Assembly (NCBI RefSeq): GCF_964199755.1
Contig: NC_133906.1
Coordinates: 13,427,378-13,491,377, forward strand
Direction: 5' to 3'
Origin: Larus michahellis
Lineage: Eukaryota; Chordata; Aves; Charadriiformes; Laridae
DNA length: 64,000 nucleotides
The position numbers and the translations under genes were made by a program. The notes under the pieces were generated by a model. The model did not search any database and was not told the DNA's origin. It saw only the letters and a list, made by a program, of their open reading frames with translations. Below, piece after piece: positions 11,071 through 45,137 of this stretch (within the stretch, counting starts at the first letter, position 1; the number at the start of each line of letters is the position of its first letter).

Positions 11071-11208
11071 TTTTATAGTCTCCATTGACTACCAAATATA
11101 GGTGTCTTCCTGTGCTGATCAGGCGTGACAGTGGGAAGTGCCACTCACCCCAAAGAAGGGCATTATGTAATGACAGCGAAGACTTTTCGCCCTTAACCAA
11201 CATTATCT
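11071..11208 (-). promoter_or_regulatory. IL13: IL13 promoter
   Basis: A good TATA box, TATAAAA on the minus strand at 11071-11077, lies about 86 nt before the IL13 start codon and would give a 5' UTR of about 55-60 nt. A GATA motif (AGATAA, minus strand) lies at 11203-11208, about 130 nt upstream of the TATA box, in the position range where GATA3 sites act in mammalian IL13. Function is inferred. Confidence 0.6.
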
Positions 11209-12389
11209 GCTATTCAGCTACCGTGCAGATTTTAATCACCTAATTGATAGATGAAGCGATACTGGGATGAAAAGTTGAGAATTTCTCTTTGATGTCGGAG
11301 GATCTATTTACTATCGAGCGTGTTTGTAATGTGCTGCATGTAGAAAACCATGAACATGTCCATGACTTAACCAAGCCCATTGCAAGGCTCGAGTGAAGTC
11401 AAGCCATGATCTTACATGTGGAGAAATACCTGCCGAAGCTTTCCTTGTCTTGTTGGTGCAAAAGACAATGGGTTAAGCAGAAGGACCGGCTCCGGGATGC
11501 ATGTGGCTGGATGCCTGCTGGGCTCTTGGCTCCTGCCCTGGCTGTCGATGTCTCCTGGGGGACAATATGACCCCAGCGAGTGTCTGGTCGAATTTGGAGT
11601 TGTTTCCTCACTGTGTGCCAGAAGCCAGACCAGCCCCACTGTCTAGGTGGGTCTGCGCCTCGGTGCTGCGGCTGCAGCCTGGGGATAGGCATCACCCTCA
11701 GGTTAGATATCCAGGAGCTGAAGTGACACAAAAGCAGCTATTGGCTTTTGCACTTGAACATGCCCCTCTGCCACCTGCACAGTGTCCTGCCACTGTCTCA
11801 ACACCCACCTGCCCCGGGGACACCATCACGGGATGCGGGTGGGAGCACCCCGGTGCCCGGCACTGCTTTCCGGGGCACCCCGACCACTTGCCATCTTTTC
11901 CATTGACGTGAAGGACCTCTGCTCCCCACCCCATGGTGGCCCAGGAGACTTTCCAGGACCACAGTGCCCTGTGTCGCAGCTTGGTCATTGCCGGTGGTGA
12001 CAGCAACACTTCGGAGAAGGAAATGGTGCGCGGTTGCTGTCGCAGAGGAACGGCTGAACCGTGAGTCAGAAAAAAATTCATGCCAAAAACTTTGGCTATA
12101 ATGGCAAACAGCTCCGGCAAGCTCAGGTAGCCAAAGTCAGATTTGAAAAGACAAGAAAACCTCAAAACTTTTATCAAGATGTTAAACATCTGCAAAGAAA
12201 CAAAAAAATGCTCTTGCATGTAAAGGAAGAAGTAGCTGAGGGGGTTTTCTGGCGTGTGGGTGTTTGGGTTTTAACTAGGACTTGCTCAGCTCTGTAGCAC
12301 GTATCCCGCCCTGCAAGGATGGCTCCTGCAGTGCCTGGCTCAGCACGGCGCCTTTCAGCCACACGTGGTGCTGTGCCCATGGGCCATGA

Positions 12390-12487
12390 TGTCCCACACT
12401 ATCCCATGCTGTCCCACACCGTCCCATGCCATCCCACACTTGTCCCATGCCATTCCACGCCATCCCATGATGTCCCACACCATCCCA
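12390..12487. repeat. Minisatellite, 10-11 nt unit
   Basis: About nine tandem units near CCCATGCCAT / CCCACACCGT on the plus strand, degenerate. Low-complexity frames through it are artefacts. Confidence 0.85.
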
Positions 12488-14654
12488 GAGGACATCAGAA
12501 AATCAACAGAGACTCAAACCCCCGCATCTGTCAGCAGAAGAGCAGACAGGAACCCACAGTTGTTTCCCAACGTGGCTGAACTGTTAGTGGGAATTTTGTG
12601 GGGAAAAAAGTTGACTTGCCAAAATGGCTCATTTGTTCCCCAAATTCTGCAATGCCTTTTCCCAGGCGCTGCTGCCAGCACGGGAGAAGCAGCTCGGTGC
12701 CAGCAGCACCTCATGGCTCTGCTCATGCCAACACCCAACGCTGCCCCAGACGTCGCTTTATACCTGGTCAGAGGCTTGCAAGTAGTTATAAATTGTTAAA
12801 TTTATAAACATTTGAACTTCAACCAGCTTGCTTTTTTTTTTTTCCAGTAAAGTTGAGGTGCTGCATAGCCCGAGGAAGCGCTCACCTTCGCATCTCAAAC
12901 CAGCCCTTTCCCATTTCCCTGCGTTCTTTTTGGACGGGAAGATCTATCAGCACAGTGGCAGGACTGGGCTGCAGCACTCCAGGTTCATTGCCTGTATTAG
13001 CCTGAAAAAATTGGTTTTCCTGGAAAAAAAGATGGTGATGGTTCCCAATCATTTAATTCCCTGCAAAATCAAAAGGCTGGGTCAGAGCCAGATGGGAGCC
13101 TGGAATTTTCGCACCACAGGGACTGGGAGGAAGGTCAGGAGCTGGTGTGTGTCCAGGGCAGTGTCCGTGTGTCCCAAACTCGGTGTCCCCGGGTCCCTTG
13201 AGCTGAGCTGAAGGGCGGAATGCCGGAGCAGGATGCACTGTGGCCCCAGGGAAGGTGCCCTGTGCCCTGGCACAGTGGTCCCAGGGGAACTGCGGGACTC
13301 CGGGGGGGTGGGAGCCTTTGGCTGGGAACACCCTGCATCTGCAAACCCTGCGAGGAGAGCGTGTGTCACCTCCCCCAAAGGCAGATAAAATCATTCCCCC
13401 AAACTATTGATATGGTAAAGACAACCTGATGATGGGAAAAGCTGACATGTATCAATTTGGCTCGTGTGGGTGGCAAATGATAGCTAGAATGCGGAGCCCA
13501 GTTCTGAGAAACGGCGTCGAGCTGGGGGCTCGGGTGGGAGGCAGCACGGGAGAGGGGCTTGCAGCCCTTCGGGAGCGTCATTGGCCTGAAGGGAACCGAA
13601 AAAGCTCCTTCAGAGCATCTTCGGCCGCTCTGAGCACTAAACTCAGTGGTGATTGTGAAGTAATAAGGGAAATTTCTGCCTGTGCACCACCCCCGGGGCT
13701 GAGCCGGGCGCTACCGGCCGAGCGGCCCTTCCCTAAGGATGAGGGTGCATGGGCTGGGACACCACGTCCCCGCGCCTGCTGCTGCCGGCTGGGGTAGACG
13801 CAGAACCCCAGGGGTGTGACCCCGGCCTCCTCACAAAAGAGCCAGTTTTGCTTCCAGCTGTGGCCAGAGGTAGAACGCAGGAGGGTCCCGGGGGTCCTGC
13901 AGCTGGTGGGGGCGGTGCGGGGCGCCCACGCTCTTATGCCTGATTTAAGCCACCCCAAATTGGTCCCCGATCAGTTCAGAAAAATAATGCAAGTGGTTGA
14001 TTTAGGTGTTGCAATTTTCCCCATCAGGCTCCTCTTGCCGCCATGTGCAGGAGAGGCCGGGCAGGGGAAGGTGCACACTGGGCTTGGCGCCAGTTGGACC
14101 TTTCTGTAGCTGCATCTCTGGGTGATAACACCAGAAAGCAGAGGAACCACCTGAAGAGACCCTCAGTGCAACCGAAACCAGAAATTTTGCTTTGTTCTGT
14201 GCCCAAAGCCATGGGGTTTTTTTTCTCTTTTTCCTTTTTTTTTTCCTATCAGCGAAGCCAAGGTTGGTTGCCCACAGTCATCACACACAAATGAAGAGCA
14301 GGGGGACAGGCTGGAGCTGTGGCCACCACCAGCACGGGACGGCATCAGTGGGCACTGGTGGAATCCATGGGAGTCAATGGTAAGAAAGAGGCATGGCTGG
14401 TGGCTAAGTCAGATTTACAGGGGCTACAGGTCCCAGTGGCAGAGTCCCCTTCTCTTTCCCAGCTCTGCAGGAAATGGAGGAACGGCGGTCCATAGTTCTA
14501 GATGGGCTGAATTCGTACCTTTCCAGTGAAACAGGCGGCAGCTTTGTCTCAGCACTGGGCAGTCGCAGCAGGAGGAGCGGGAAGAGTTTCCCGCCCAGCT
14601 GCCTTTGGCCATTCCTGGCCCAGGGTGGGGACAGCACCCCGACACCCCGGAGGA

Positions 14655-14776
14655 ATTGAAAAGACAGGTGGAAGCGGTGCTGAGGGACACGGTTCAGTGG
14701 TGGGCTTGGCAGTGTTAGGCTGATGGTTCGAGTGGATGATCTGAAAGGTCCCTTCCAACCGAGACGACTCTATGAT
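14655..14776 (+). mobile_element. CR1 3'-end fragment
   Basis: Plus-strand CR1 tail: it reads GGCTTGGCAGTG and GGATGATCTGAAAGG, then CCCTTCCAACC and a degenerate CTATGATT terminal repeat. The 5' part is truncated. Confidence 0.75.
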
Positions 14777-16511
14777 TGTCCTGGGCGATGCCCAGGGCCC
14801 GGCTGCCCGTCCTCCTCCGGCAGGGCCCTGCACGCCTCTTCCTGGCTCTCTGGGCACGGGTGAGCGGCCGCACCACCTCCCGCCTCCGTGTCAGCAGCCA
14901 TGGCCCCCCCCGGCTGCCCCGAGCCGCAGGCTTTGTGGAGGGACAGGGCGGGATGGTGTAATTAAGAAACAATGTCAGAACTCATAAGGTCGAGCGGATG
15001 CTGTAATTGAAGTGATACAAACAACGGTGGGTGTCTTCTATCATTTCTGAGGGCCTGACTTTGGACAACCCTACTGACCATTTTCTGTTTCCAACACAGT
15101 TCCAGCCTTACCTCCTGTGAAATCCTCATGGAGAAGCCACGACACTTTTCTCCAAGCCGTTTGCTGGTGTGTGCTGTTCCTTACTTTCAGAAGATGGGGG
15201 AGAAGTTAAAGAAAACATTTTATAACATGAAAAAAACACCCAAATGTGGGTCACCATATAATGTCTAGCATCAGCACATGCAATATCTCTTGAATCAGTG
15301 GTTGAGTTTACAAACTGTGAGTGTTTCAGACCCTGAGCTGGGATGGCACTGCAGCCTGGTGCAGCTGGAGGCAAAGGTGAGCTACAGCTACAGCAGTTTC
15401 TGGGGTTTTTTCCTGCATAAATCAAATTACACAGAGTAGGATGAAGCCGGATGAAGGAGAACTTGCAAATTGCATCATATTTCCCGAAGGTGTAAACCTG
15501 CAGCGAGTAGAGAGTAAGTGCTGGCTCCTGGCAGCTCGCCCCAGGGGCGTTGTAAACAAACCGTCATACTGAAATAGATTAGAAATGATATTTACTGTGA
15601 CATTTAAATGCTAACAAAGTTACAAGGAGACATTAAATGATTAAGCTTTTGAAAGCATCATCTTTATTTATTGCTTTGGTTTGTGGTGTTTGTTTATAGA
15701 TAATCACATCTGATTGGATCGGTTTGTTTTTTTTTAATTTTTAGGGCATACAAAAGCTCTTTGCCTAAAAAGTAGCATGCAGTAGCGAAACTGGACCTCC
15801 CCAGCTAGGAACTTTATGGAACTGGCGTTCCTGGAAGTACCAAGTTACAGGCTGTGTAAGTCCCTTTGTTACTTCGGGCAGGTCAGAAAGCCGTTTTGGT
15901 TGCAAAAAAAAAAAAAAAAAGAAATTAAAAAGTCATCTCTGAAGTTGATCACTCTGGGCCAAGCAGCTTTTGCAGCAGTCTGTAAGCAGAGAGCGCGGTA
16001 CCGTGATACGTAATCATAGTGACGGAAGCACCAGAACGCTGAAGTATTGGTTTCCCACTGCTAATATTAATTCCACTTAGAAGACTCTTCAGATAAGGAT
16101 GCCTTTAAGGCCATTTTTTTTCTAGTGAGAGTAGTTGCCACCTCGCCTACTAAGTGCAGATAAACTGAAAATAAGTTTTGTTACTGAAGAAATCAATGAT
16201 GTGTGTGGAGCTGGGAGGAAAGTCATTTGCTTGAGCGGCGCATGCTGGAGCCCTCAGTCTGCTGCAGGTTCCTGGCTCCAAAAGCGTTTGCCAGGGCTGA
16301 GGCTGCAGCCAGACAAATCCCTGGAAAGGGATTCATACCCAAGTGCCCTTTCCCAGGCTCCCAGCATTTGCTTGGGAGGTACCTGGTGCTCTCAGAGGGG
16401 TGCTGGGTGCCTGCTTGGCTATGAAACCACCATCCCAGGCTACTGCCTGATTCTTGGCTCCTGAACCCGCTGCGATCACACTGAGAGTTCTGTGAAAGCA
16501 TTTAAAATTAC

Positions 16512-17135
16512 TTCTAGGTCATCACCGCATCCTGGGCTGCATCCCCAGCAGCGTGGGCAGCAGGGCGAGGGGGGGATTCTGCCCCTCTGCTCCGCTCTGG
16601 GGAGACCCCCCTGCAGTGCTGCCTCCAGCTCTGGGGCACCAACAGCAGAAGGACACGGAGCTGTTGGAGCGGGGCCAGAGGAGGCCCCGGAGATGCTGGG
16701 AGGGCCGGAGCCCCTCTGCTGTGAGGACAGGCTGAGAGAGCTGGGGGGGTTCAGCCTGGAGAAGAGAAGGCTCCGGGGAGACCTTGGAGCCCCTTCCAGT
16801 CCCTCAAGGGGCTCCAGGAAAGCTGGGGAGGGACTCTGGAGCAGGAAGGGGAGCCATGGGACAAGGGGGAACGGTTTTAAACAAAAAGAGTGGAGATTTA
16901 GATGAGATCTCAGGAAGAAATTGTTTGCTGTGAGGGTGGTGAGCCTATGGCCCAGGTTGCCCAGAGAAGCTGTGGCTGCCCCATCCCTGGAGGGGTTCAA
17001 GGTCAGGTTGGACGGGGCTTGGAGCAACCTGGTGTGGTGGGAGGTGTCCCTGCCCAGGGCAGGGGGTGGCACTAGACGGCCTTTAAAGGTCCCTTCCAAC
17101 CCAAACCATTCTATGATTCCACGATTCTATAATTT
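16512..17135 (+). mobile_element. CR1 LINE 3' fragment, about 620 nt
   Basis: Sense-strand CR1. It starts in the last part of the reverse-transcriptase frame (HRILGCIPS), passes through a frame with LLERGQRRPRRCWEG, then the 3' UTR (GGTTGCCCAGAGAAGC), and ends in CATTCTATGATTCCACGATT. It is close in sequence to the copies at 45138 and 58477, so it belongs to the same subfamily. Confidence 0.9.
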
Positions 17136-19930
17136 TTTGTTCTTAAATCATGGCATACCTGAGTGTCTGCCCGTGGCTGTGCCTTCCTTGTGAAGGTGTG
17201 TCCGTGCATCGCTGGGTAGAGGATGGCTGCTGCAGAGCCGCTCTCCTGCGCTGGTGTTCCTCTGCTGGAAATCCACCACAGCTCTGACCAAAATGACAAG
17301 CGGAGAGCCCGTTTCTGCACTGCTGTCACCTGCCCAATGAGTCACCACAATAAATTTGTGTCTCACTTACCTTGAAATATCTTTGCTTGGTTCTGTACTA
17401 TAGACAGTGTGAACTTTGTGTTGCATCACGTATGTCAGCAAGGGCAACAACATTTTCCCTGATATTCTGCTCCGCTCACCACCCTCACCCTCAGCCCTCT
17501 ACCCGCAGGAGAAGGCTGGTGAGGAGGCTGGGACCGCAGGCAGGAAGCCGTGGCGGAGCAGGGATGCCCCTGACGTGGGGCTGGGGGCGGCTGACTGCGC
17601 CTACTGGCAGCGACGCTTCCTCTGGGTGCCACAGGAGAGGCAGCAGAGAAGCTCCTCCACCGGTCCCAGCGAGGACCACCACTCGCCTCGCTCTCCCTGA
17701 GGTGCCCACAAGCAGCAGATCATGGAATTCTTTAAAGTTCCTCCTACACTTCATTCACATGAGCATATTTTTTTGTTTTCCTGGCCCCGTATCAAAACCA
17801 CAGGGCTGGTGGCATCTCTTTCCCCCGCTGTTAGCTACAGAGGAGCCTATGGATTATTCAGATGAAAGGTGTGAAAAAAAACAATAGTTACATGGATGAA
17901 TTTTTGTCATTTTAACACTGACACTTGATACAGGACAAGTTAGTTTCCCACCACATTTTCTGTATTTCTTCCAAATTCTGGCAAAAAGTTTAATCCCCAG
18001 AATACGGGTGTGAGGCTAAACTTTGTAGGTGAGGAACAGAGAAGGGCTGATTTAGGCAAAAATCCACCAAAACTACTTTATAGAGGAATTGCGAATCACA
18101 GCTTTAACTTGGGTGAAAAAAAAAAAGCACAGAATTCACAAAGGTTGGGGAGTTGCTTCTGAAGACAATGTAATTCTTCATGAGTTGGGATGTATGTGTC
18201 ATGCTAACATAAACAGGTAGTACAGGAACATTTGAAAATTCAAAGACTTTTTTTTTTTTTCTGTTGATTATATCTTAAAGAAAATTCCCCTTCAGGAAGT
18301 AGTACTAGACTCAGTGAAGCTTCTTATTTAAAACTGCAAACGTAATGCATGTTAGTAGCATTTTCCTTTGCCTTCCCTCCCGCCCCCCCACCAAGTTTGG
18401 TGTTAATTGCTTTTTCAGGGGGATTGGTGAAAGAGCATAATTGCTAGGAAGTCCCATTCATTCACTTATCTCTGAGTGGTTTCCCAATGGCTGGGGCCAC
18501 CCTGACTCTAGTGACTTGCAGTTTCAGAATACTCAGGTGGAAATAATCCTTAGTTCAAGTGCTCAGTTTCTGGTGTTACCCTTGAAGGCACCAGCTGCCA
18601 AGTCTACTTGACCCTCTGGCCACACAGAAGGATGAAAAACACTGAGATGAAGAACGCAACCCAGGGTACTGTTGGGTTTTGTCTTTTCTGGTGCAGGTGT
18701 TGACTACACCCTTTGGCAGGTGAGATGGTTTAAGGTGCGGGGCTCAGCAGAGGCCCCGTGGGCTGACAGGGCCACGCGTCACCGTCCCCTCGGGCCAAGG
18801 CCCTGGGGCTGCCTCTGTCCGTGGTGCTTAACTGTCCCCAGGCCCTGGTGGCACCCACCAGCTGCAGCCGCACTCCAGACCCTGTCCTCACCCCCTTCAG
18901 CCCCGGGAAATGTGCAAAAAAGGGATTCCTGCATCCTGAAGCGTGGGGAAGGCAGTGTGCAACATTCTCACGCTCAATCCCCTATTTACCAAAGGCAAAT
19001 GTCCTGATGTTACTGTGATCAACATTTTTCTTCACAGTGGTTTAAAGATTCTTCCTCTGACATTGAGCTTTGGTCATACGCTGTCTGCTAAGGAGGTTCA
19101 GCCAATCACTGCTATCTGCAAGGATTTAAAAAGCTGTAGATGCAGCTTCTGCTTGTGGACTTGCACCCGGTACCCAGAGATCAAGGTAGAGGAGGTGCCC
19201 CCTTACCCAGTTATGAAGAAACAGAGACCCAGAAATCATATCCCCCAGGGCTCGCGTGGCTTCAGAGGCAGCAAGGCATGTTGCTGAGGAACCCTCTGAA
19301 ATCTCAGGACTTGTGATGATTAGGTCCTTTGCATTTTGAAGCGTGCCAGCGCTGTTGGCTTTCCGTTGTTAGTCTGAGTTTTAGGTTGTCCTTGGCCTGT
19401 GCTCTGCAGGGCCGTCGGGTGTTGCTGTACCAAGCAAAACAGCTTCTGGAAGAACTCTGAATGGTGCAGATGAAGGTCAGCATTCACACAAATTAACTCT
19501 CTAAGGCATTTTTGTATCATTTTCACAGAACTTGACTGTATCTCATCAAGAATCAGAATATGACATAACTCTCATAAATGTCACCATCTTAAAGCAGCAG
19601 AAAGGTAAATGACCCTAAAGCAAAGAGAATATGGCTAGAATATGCTTCTGGCATCCATTCACTTACTCACCTTGTAATTTCTGTTATTCTGAAGAAAGCT
19701 GCTATACTTTGTGAAGCCTGAGCAACTTATCTTGTAGAAGAAGTAATGAAAGTTCTGTTTGAAGCCTGTGAATTTTGTGTAGACTGGGCAGGTAGCTATG
19801 AACATGCCTTGACTAGAGACACAAATCAATGGTGAACTCACCCTAACGCACTGATGGAGAGCAAGCCTTCTTCTATTGACAGAGCTGCAGATGTTCCAAA
19901 GAACCAGCATCTGGATCTCCGCACCACAAC
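17136..19930. other. Intergenic DNA downstream of RAD50
   Basis: Unique sequence between a CR1 copy and the RAD50 3' end. No exon, RNA gene or repeat family was recognised, apart from short A/T runs near 18118 and 18250. Confidence 0.5.
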
Positions 19931-19951
19931 ATACACAAAGAACACCACAAC

Positions 19952-19957
19952 TTTATT
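19952..19957 (-). terminator. RAD50: RAD50 polyadenylation signal
   Basis: AATAAA on the minus strand, about 255 nt after the RAD50 stop codon. It implies a short 3' UTR of roughly 275 nt. Alternative longer ends cannot be excluded. Confidence 0.55.
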
Positions 19958-20212
19958 TTCACTTTCAAAGCGTAAAATACATCTAAAAGTTAACTGCGTT
20001 GTATTCATTTAAATTCTTGCAAATCATAGAGATGCTTCAACCCAGGCACAGAAATATGTAGGAAGATACAAAGTTTTAAAAGTCTAATAGTTCCAGACTC
20101 TAGCTAAAATTGTCAGAAATGATATGAAGGAACTAGATTTTCAGATGCCTTCATTTGAGTTCTATCAAGTTCAGCAGCTAAGCCAGTCTGTAATATGTAA
20201 TTACTAGAAATT

Positions 20213-41910
<21,698 letters not shown>

Positions 41911-42630
41911 TTCTGCGGAACAACTTCTCTTCCAAAGTCAGAAGTGTAAACGTTATAAATCCTGTAAAATAAAGCTTTGTGAAAAAAATCTAAAAGGCAA
42001 AAATCACAGCATATCAGCACTGAAAGCTGACAACACATCTATCCAAGCACAAAATATTATGAACATCTTAAAAAAAAACACAGTTAAGGCTCTTCAGTTG
42101 TGGCTCAAGGTACAGAACATATGAAGGCAAAACTCTAATTTGTTTTCAACTGAGAAGCTAATCAACTCCAGGTTAATCAAGCTGCCATATTATTTATCAT
42201 TAAATAAAAAACAACGGCCAAAAATAAGCCTTGAAGTGTATGAGAAACATACTTTATTCCGCAACACAAATGCCACGCACGCGCTTTCAGAATCCCCGAA
42301 AAGCAACAGAGGCCACAATATTTTTTTCCCCCTTTAAAAATCCACTGCGGTACTGCAACACATTGAGCCAGCCCCACTCTCGCCCCTGTTTCTCACAGGG
42401 CCGCGTTCCAATTTGTAGGGGACAGCCAGCATTAACTACCCTTGTCACCATATGAGGGGAAGGAAGAAGGCAGGGGGCTCTGGAGGCCCCAGGTGCAGGC
42501 AGGGCCCCGGGGCTGTGCACGGGTGGGAGCATCAGCTGAGGGAGCCGACTCCTACCCCAGGGCCCGTTACTGACCCACGGTAAAGACGTACATTTCAAGC
42601 CCATATATATGTATATTTCAAGCCCACCTA
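41911..42630 (-). promoter_or_regulatory. RAD50: RAD50 5' flank or 5' UTR region with candidate splice acceptor
   Basis: On the minus strand a usable 3' splice site (ttttacag) ends at 41962, 51 nt before the RAD50 start codon. Exon 1 may therefore be preceded by a non-coding exon, most likely in the CpG island about 1 kb upstream. A contiguous 5' UTR is the alternative. Confidence 0.35.
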
Positions 42631-42632
42631 TA

Positions 42633-42775
42633 TAGAATCATAGAATCGCTGAGGCTGGAAGGGACCTTTAAGATCATCGAGTCCAACCTTTAACCTACCC
42701 TGACAAAAGCCACTTCTAAACCATGTCCCTAAATGCCCCATCTACCCTTTTTTTAAACACCTCCAGGGATGGTGA
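42633..42775 (-). mobile_element. CR1 3'-end fragment between the RAD50 CpG island and start codon
   Basis: Antisense CR1 tail on the plus strand: TAGAATCATAGAATCGCTGA, then GGAAGGGACCTTTAAGATCA, ending near CACCTCCAGGGATGGTG. It is truncated and non-coding. Confidence 0.85.
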
Positions 42776-42829
42776 AATATGTATATTTCAGATGTGTTTC
42801 ATCCGGCCGAAAAGCTCAGGGCCCTCCCC

Positions 42830-43400
42830 GCTCCCCTCTGACCTCCCCCGGGCAAGGCCGAGCCCAGGCGCCTCAGGGAAGGCCCAGCGGGGCCCGGCCC
42901 TGCCCAGCCACCGCTGCGGTTGGAGACAGGCGGCAGCGGCGGGGGGAACGGGCATTTCCTGGAGAAACCCCGCCGCCGGGGCAGAGGTGGGCAGCGGGAG
43001 TTCCCCGCCCGGGAGCCCCGCGCTGCAGCGGGGGTGGACATTTTCCAGGGAGAGGCGATGGCACCGCCGCAGTGGAGGAGGCGGCCGCGGCCCTTCCCCT
43101 GCCCGCCGGCCCTTCCCCGAGCCCGCCGCCTGCCCCGCTCCCCCGGCCCGGTCACCTCCGCTCGCCGCCGCCGTCCCGCGCGCCCCGGCAGCCACCGCGG
43201 CCGCCGCCACGCCCCGGCAATGGCGGACCCCGCCCCGCCCCGGCCTCGGCCTCGGTACCGCCCCCCGCCGGGCCTGGCCGCCCGCAGCCGCCGATGGGCC
43301 TGGCCGCCCGCTTCCCTTTGGTCCCCCGCCGGCTCTTCTTCCACAGGCCGTGTGGGGCGAGGGGGGAAGTGGGCAAGGATGAGGAAACCCCGCTCCAGCT
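42830..43400. promoter_or_regulatory. CpG island, probable RAD50 promoter
   Basis: About 500-570 nt of very GC-rich, CpG-dense DNA, in sharp contrast to the AT-rich RAD50 introns. It lies 0.9-1.5 kb upstream of the RAD50 start codon and is the only CpG island near that gene, so it is the natural housekeeping promoter. One candidate donor on the minus strand is GAG|gtgacc near 43153. Long open frames in several registers reflect GC composition, not genes. It could also drive a transcript to the right. Confidence 0.6.
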
Positions 43401-43404
43401 CTTC

Positions 43405-43565
43405 CCCACGGCTCCTCTCCTCATCGCCATAGCCTCGCTCCACATCCCCATGGCCACTCTGATCATCCCCCGGCGCCTCTCCTCATCCTTCGGCCCCTCT
43501 CTTCATCCCATGGCCCCTCTCCTCATCCCTTGACTCCCCTTCTCATCCCTCGGCCCCTCTCCTCA
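43405..43565. repeat. Minisatellite, about 20-24 nt unit
   Basis: Tandem degenerate units near CGGCCCCTCTCCTCATCCC on the plus strand, at the edge of the CpG island. Confidence 0.8.
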
Positions 43566-45137
43566 GCCCCAACCTCTCCAGCCTGCCCCAGTGGCACCCA
43601 GTGATTTTCCCCCTGGCTGAGGAGCCATTAGCATTTTTATTAAAAACACAAAAGATTTGCAAAACCATACTTTCAGAAGGTTTTTAACACTGTTTCCAGC
43701 CTGCTGCCCCAGCTCGGTGCCCCTGCAGTGCTGGCGGGGCAGCCGTGGCGGTGGGAATTTCCAGCTGGCCGCAGCCCTCACCCCCAGAGCCGAGAGGGCG
43801 CCTCTTGAAAGACAGATCTCCCGTCATCAAGTGGCAGCGAATCATCCCACGCCAAGCCCCCTTTTTCTGACAGATTTAAGTGATGAACGGAGCGGGGGTA
43901 ACGAAGTTGCAGGGAGCATGAGGCTGCGCTGCCGAGCCCTGCTTTTAAGGCAAATCTGCGGATCCCCGCAGCAATCTGTCTCAGTGCTGCTGGCTCAGAA
44001 ACCGCATTTCCGATGCTGGGTTTGGTGTCCGCTCACACTGCCCATTACGTGCTGCTGAAGCAGAGCCAGCACAGGACCAGCCGCCGGCATGCAAAGGGGT
44101 GGCACGGCATCGCCGGAGCTGCTGCTGCTGCCCAGCTGGCTGCGGCCATGCCAGCCTGGTGGTGAGCGTGTCTGCTCGAGTGTTTCCAGCAACAGCGTGA
44201 GCCCGCAGGGCTGTGGGTGAGCAGCGGTTCACCATGACGCGGCCGGTAGTGTTAAGTGTGATGCATCCCTCTCTCGCAGTGACAGATGAGAGTCAGGAAA
44301 TGGTTTACAAGTCTGAGTTGTTATGTGATCTGGTATTTCACCTTCCTTAGTAGGAAACGTAGAATACAAAGTGCAGAAATTCCACATCAATCTCGTCGTG
44401 CTTGATGCAGGAAGAGGATAAAGTGTAGTCATATATGTGAGTGTAGGATTGCTCCATCTATGTTTAATCTGGGGGGAACTTCCCTCCAAATCTGAAAGAA
44501 AAATAGGGAAAGAATGACTGAACTAAGTAGTGTAAGATATTTTTGAAGGTGACAACTTAGCAGGACTCAAAATAGCGTTGGGCATACAGAGAAGCGCTGT
44601 TAGGTGAATTGAGCGAGGACCCTCCGCCACGTCGTCCCAAGGATTCTCATTAAGTAGAAATATTTTACTCAACAGCATATAGGATTCTTTTCCACATTTT
44701 ACACTTGCCTACAAAAGTCGTTGGAAATAGAATATAAGCTGCTTGTAAAGAAACATTCATCACCAATCCTGTGTTTTATTTGCTCATCATTTTCTGAAAA
44801 TCTGTCTTGTGGATTGACAATTGTCATGCACGAAGGTTAGTTTTGTTGGACTTAGCAAAATGTGAAAATAAATTGCAGCAGCTTTTCGTAGTAAATGCAA
44901 ACAGCTTCCATCATTCCGCAGACAGCTCAATGGCAGCTGAGCAAAGCAACTTCTTGCTTCCGGGTGAGTGACTCCAGCAATTTCTATGCTCTGGAAAGAA
45001 ACTCAAAGAAAAAACTCATTTTCCTAATTAAATTAGGAATTTATCCTTAATTAAATTAGGAATTAATCCTATGTGTATCTGAAGGGAGATTGCTAAATAC
45101 CGTAGCCAAAATTACATACAGTTTTTTACCACTAAGT
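43566..45137. other. Intergenic DNA between RAD50 and a CR1 copy
   Basis: No exon recognised. It contains a perfect 19-nt palindrome at 45021-45039 (TTCCTAATTAAATTAGGAA), partly repeated just downstream. Confidence 0.5.

Larger units (their letters stand above)
11209..16510. other. IL13-RAD50 intergenic DNA, left part
   Basis: No exon recognised. It contains a 10/11-nt minisatellite (12390-12487), a CR1 tail (14655-14776), an A run (15905-15920) and otherwise unique, mixed-composition DNA. Open frames are short and show no family motif. Confidence 0.5.

Noticed and set aside
42769-43533. Open frame of 254 codons, plus others on both strands, in the CpG island
   Set aside because: Pro/Arg/Ala-rich in every register, which is what GC-rich DNA gives. 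No domain, and it starts inside a CR1 tail.
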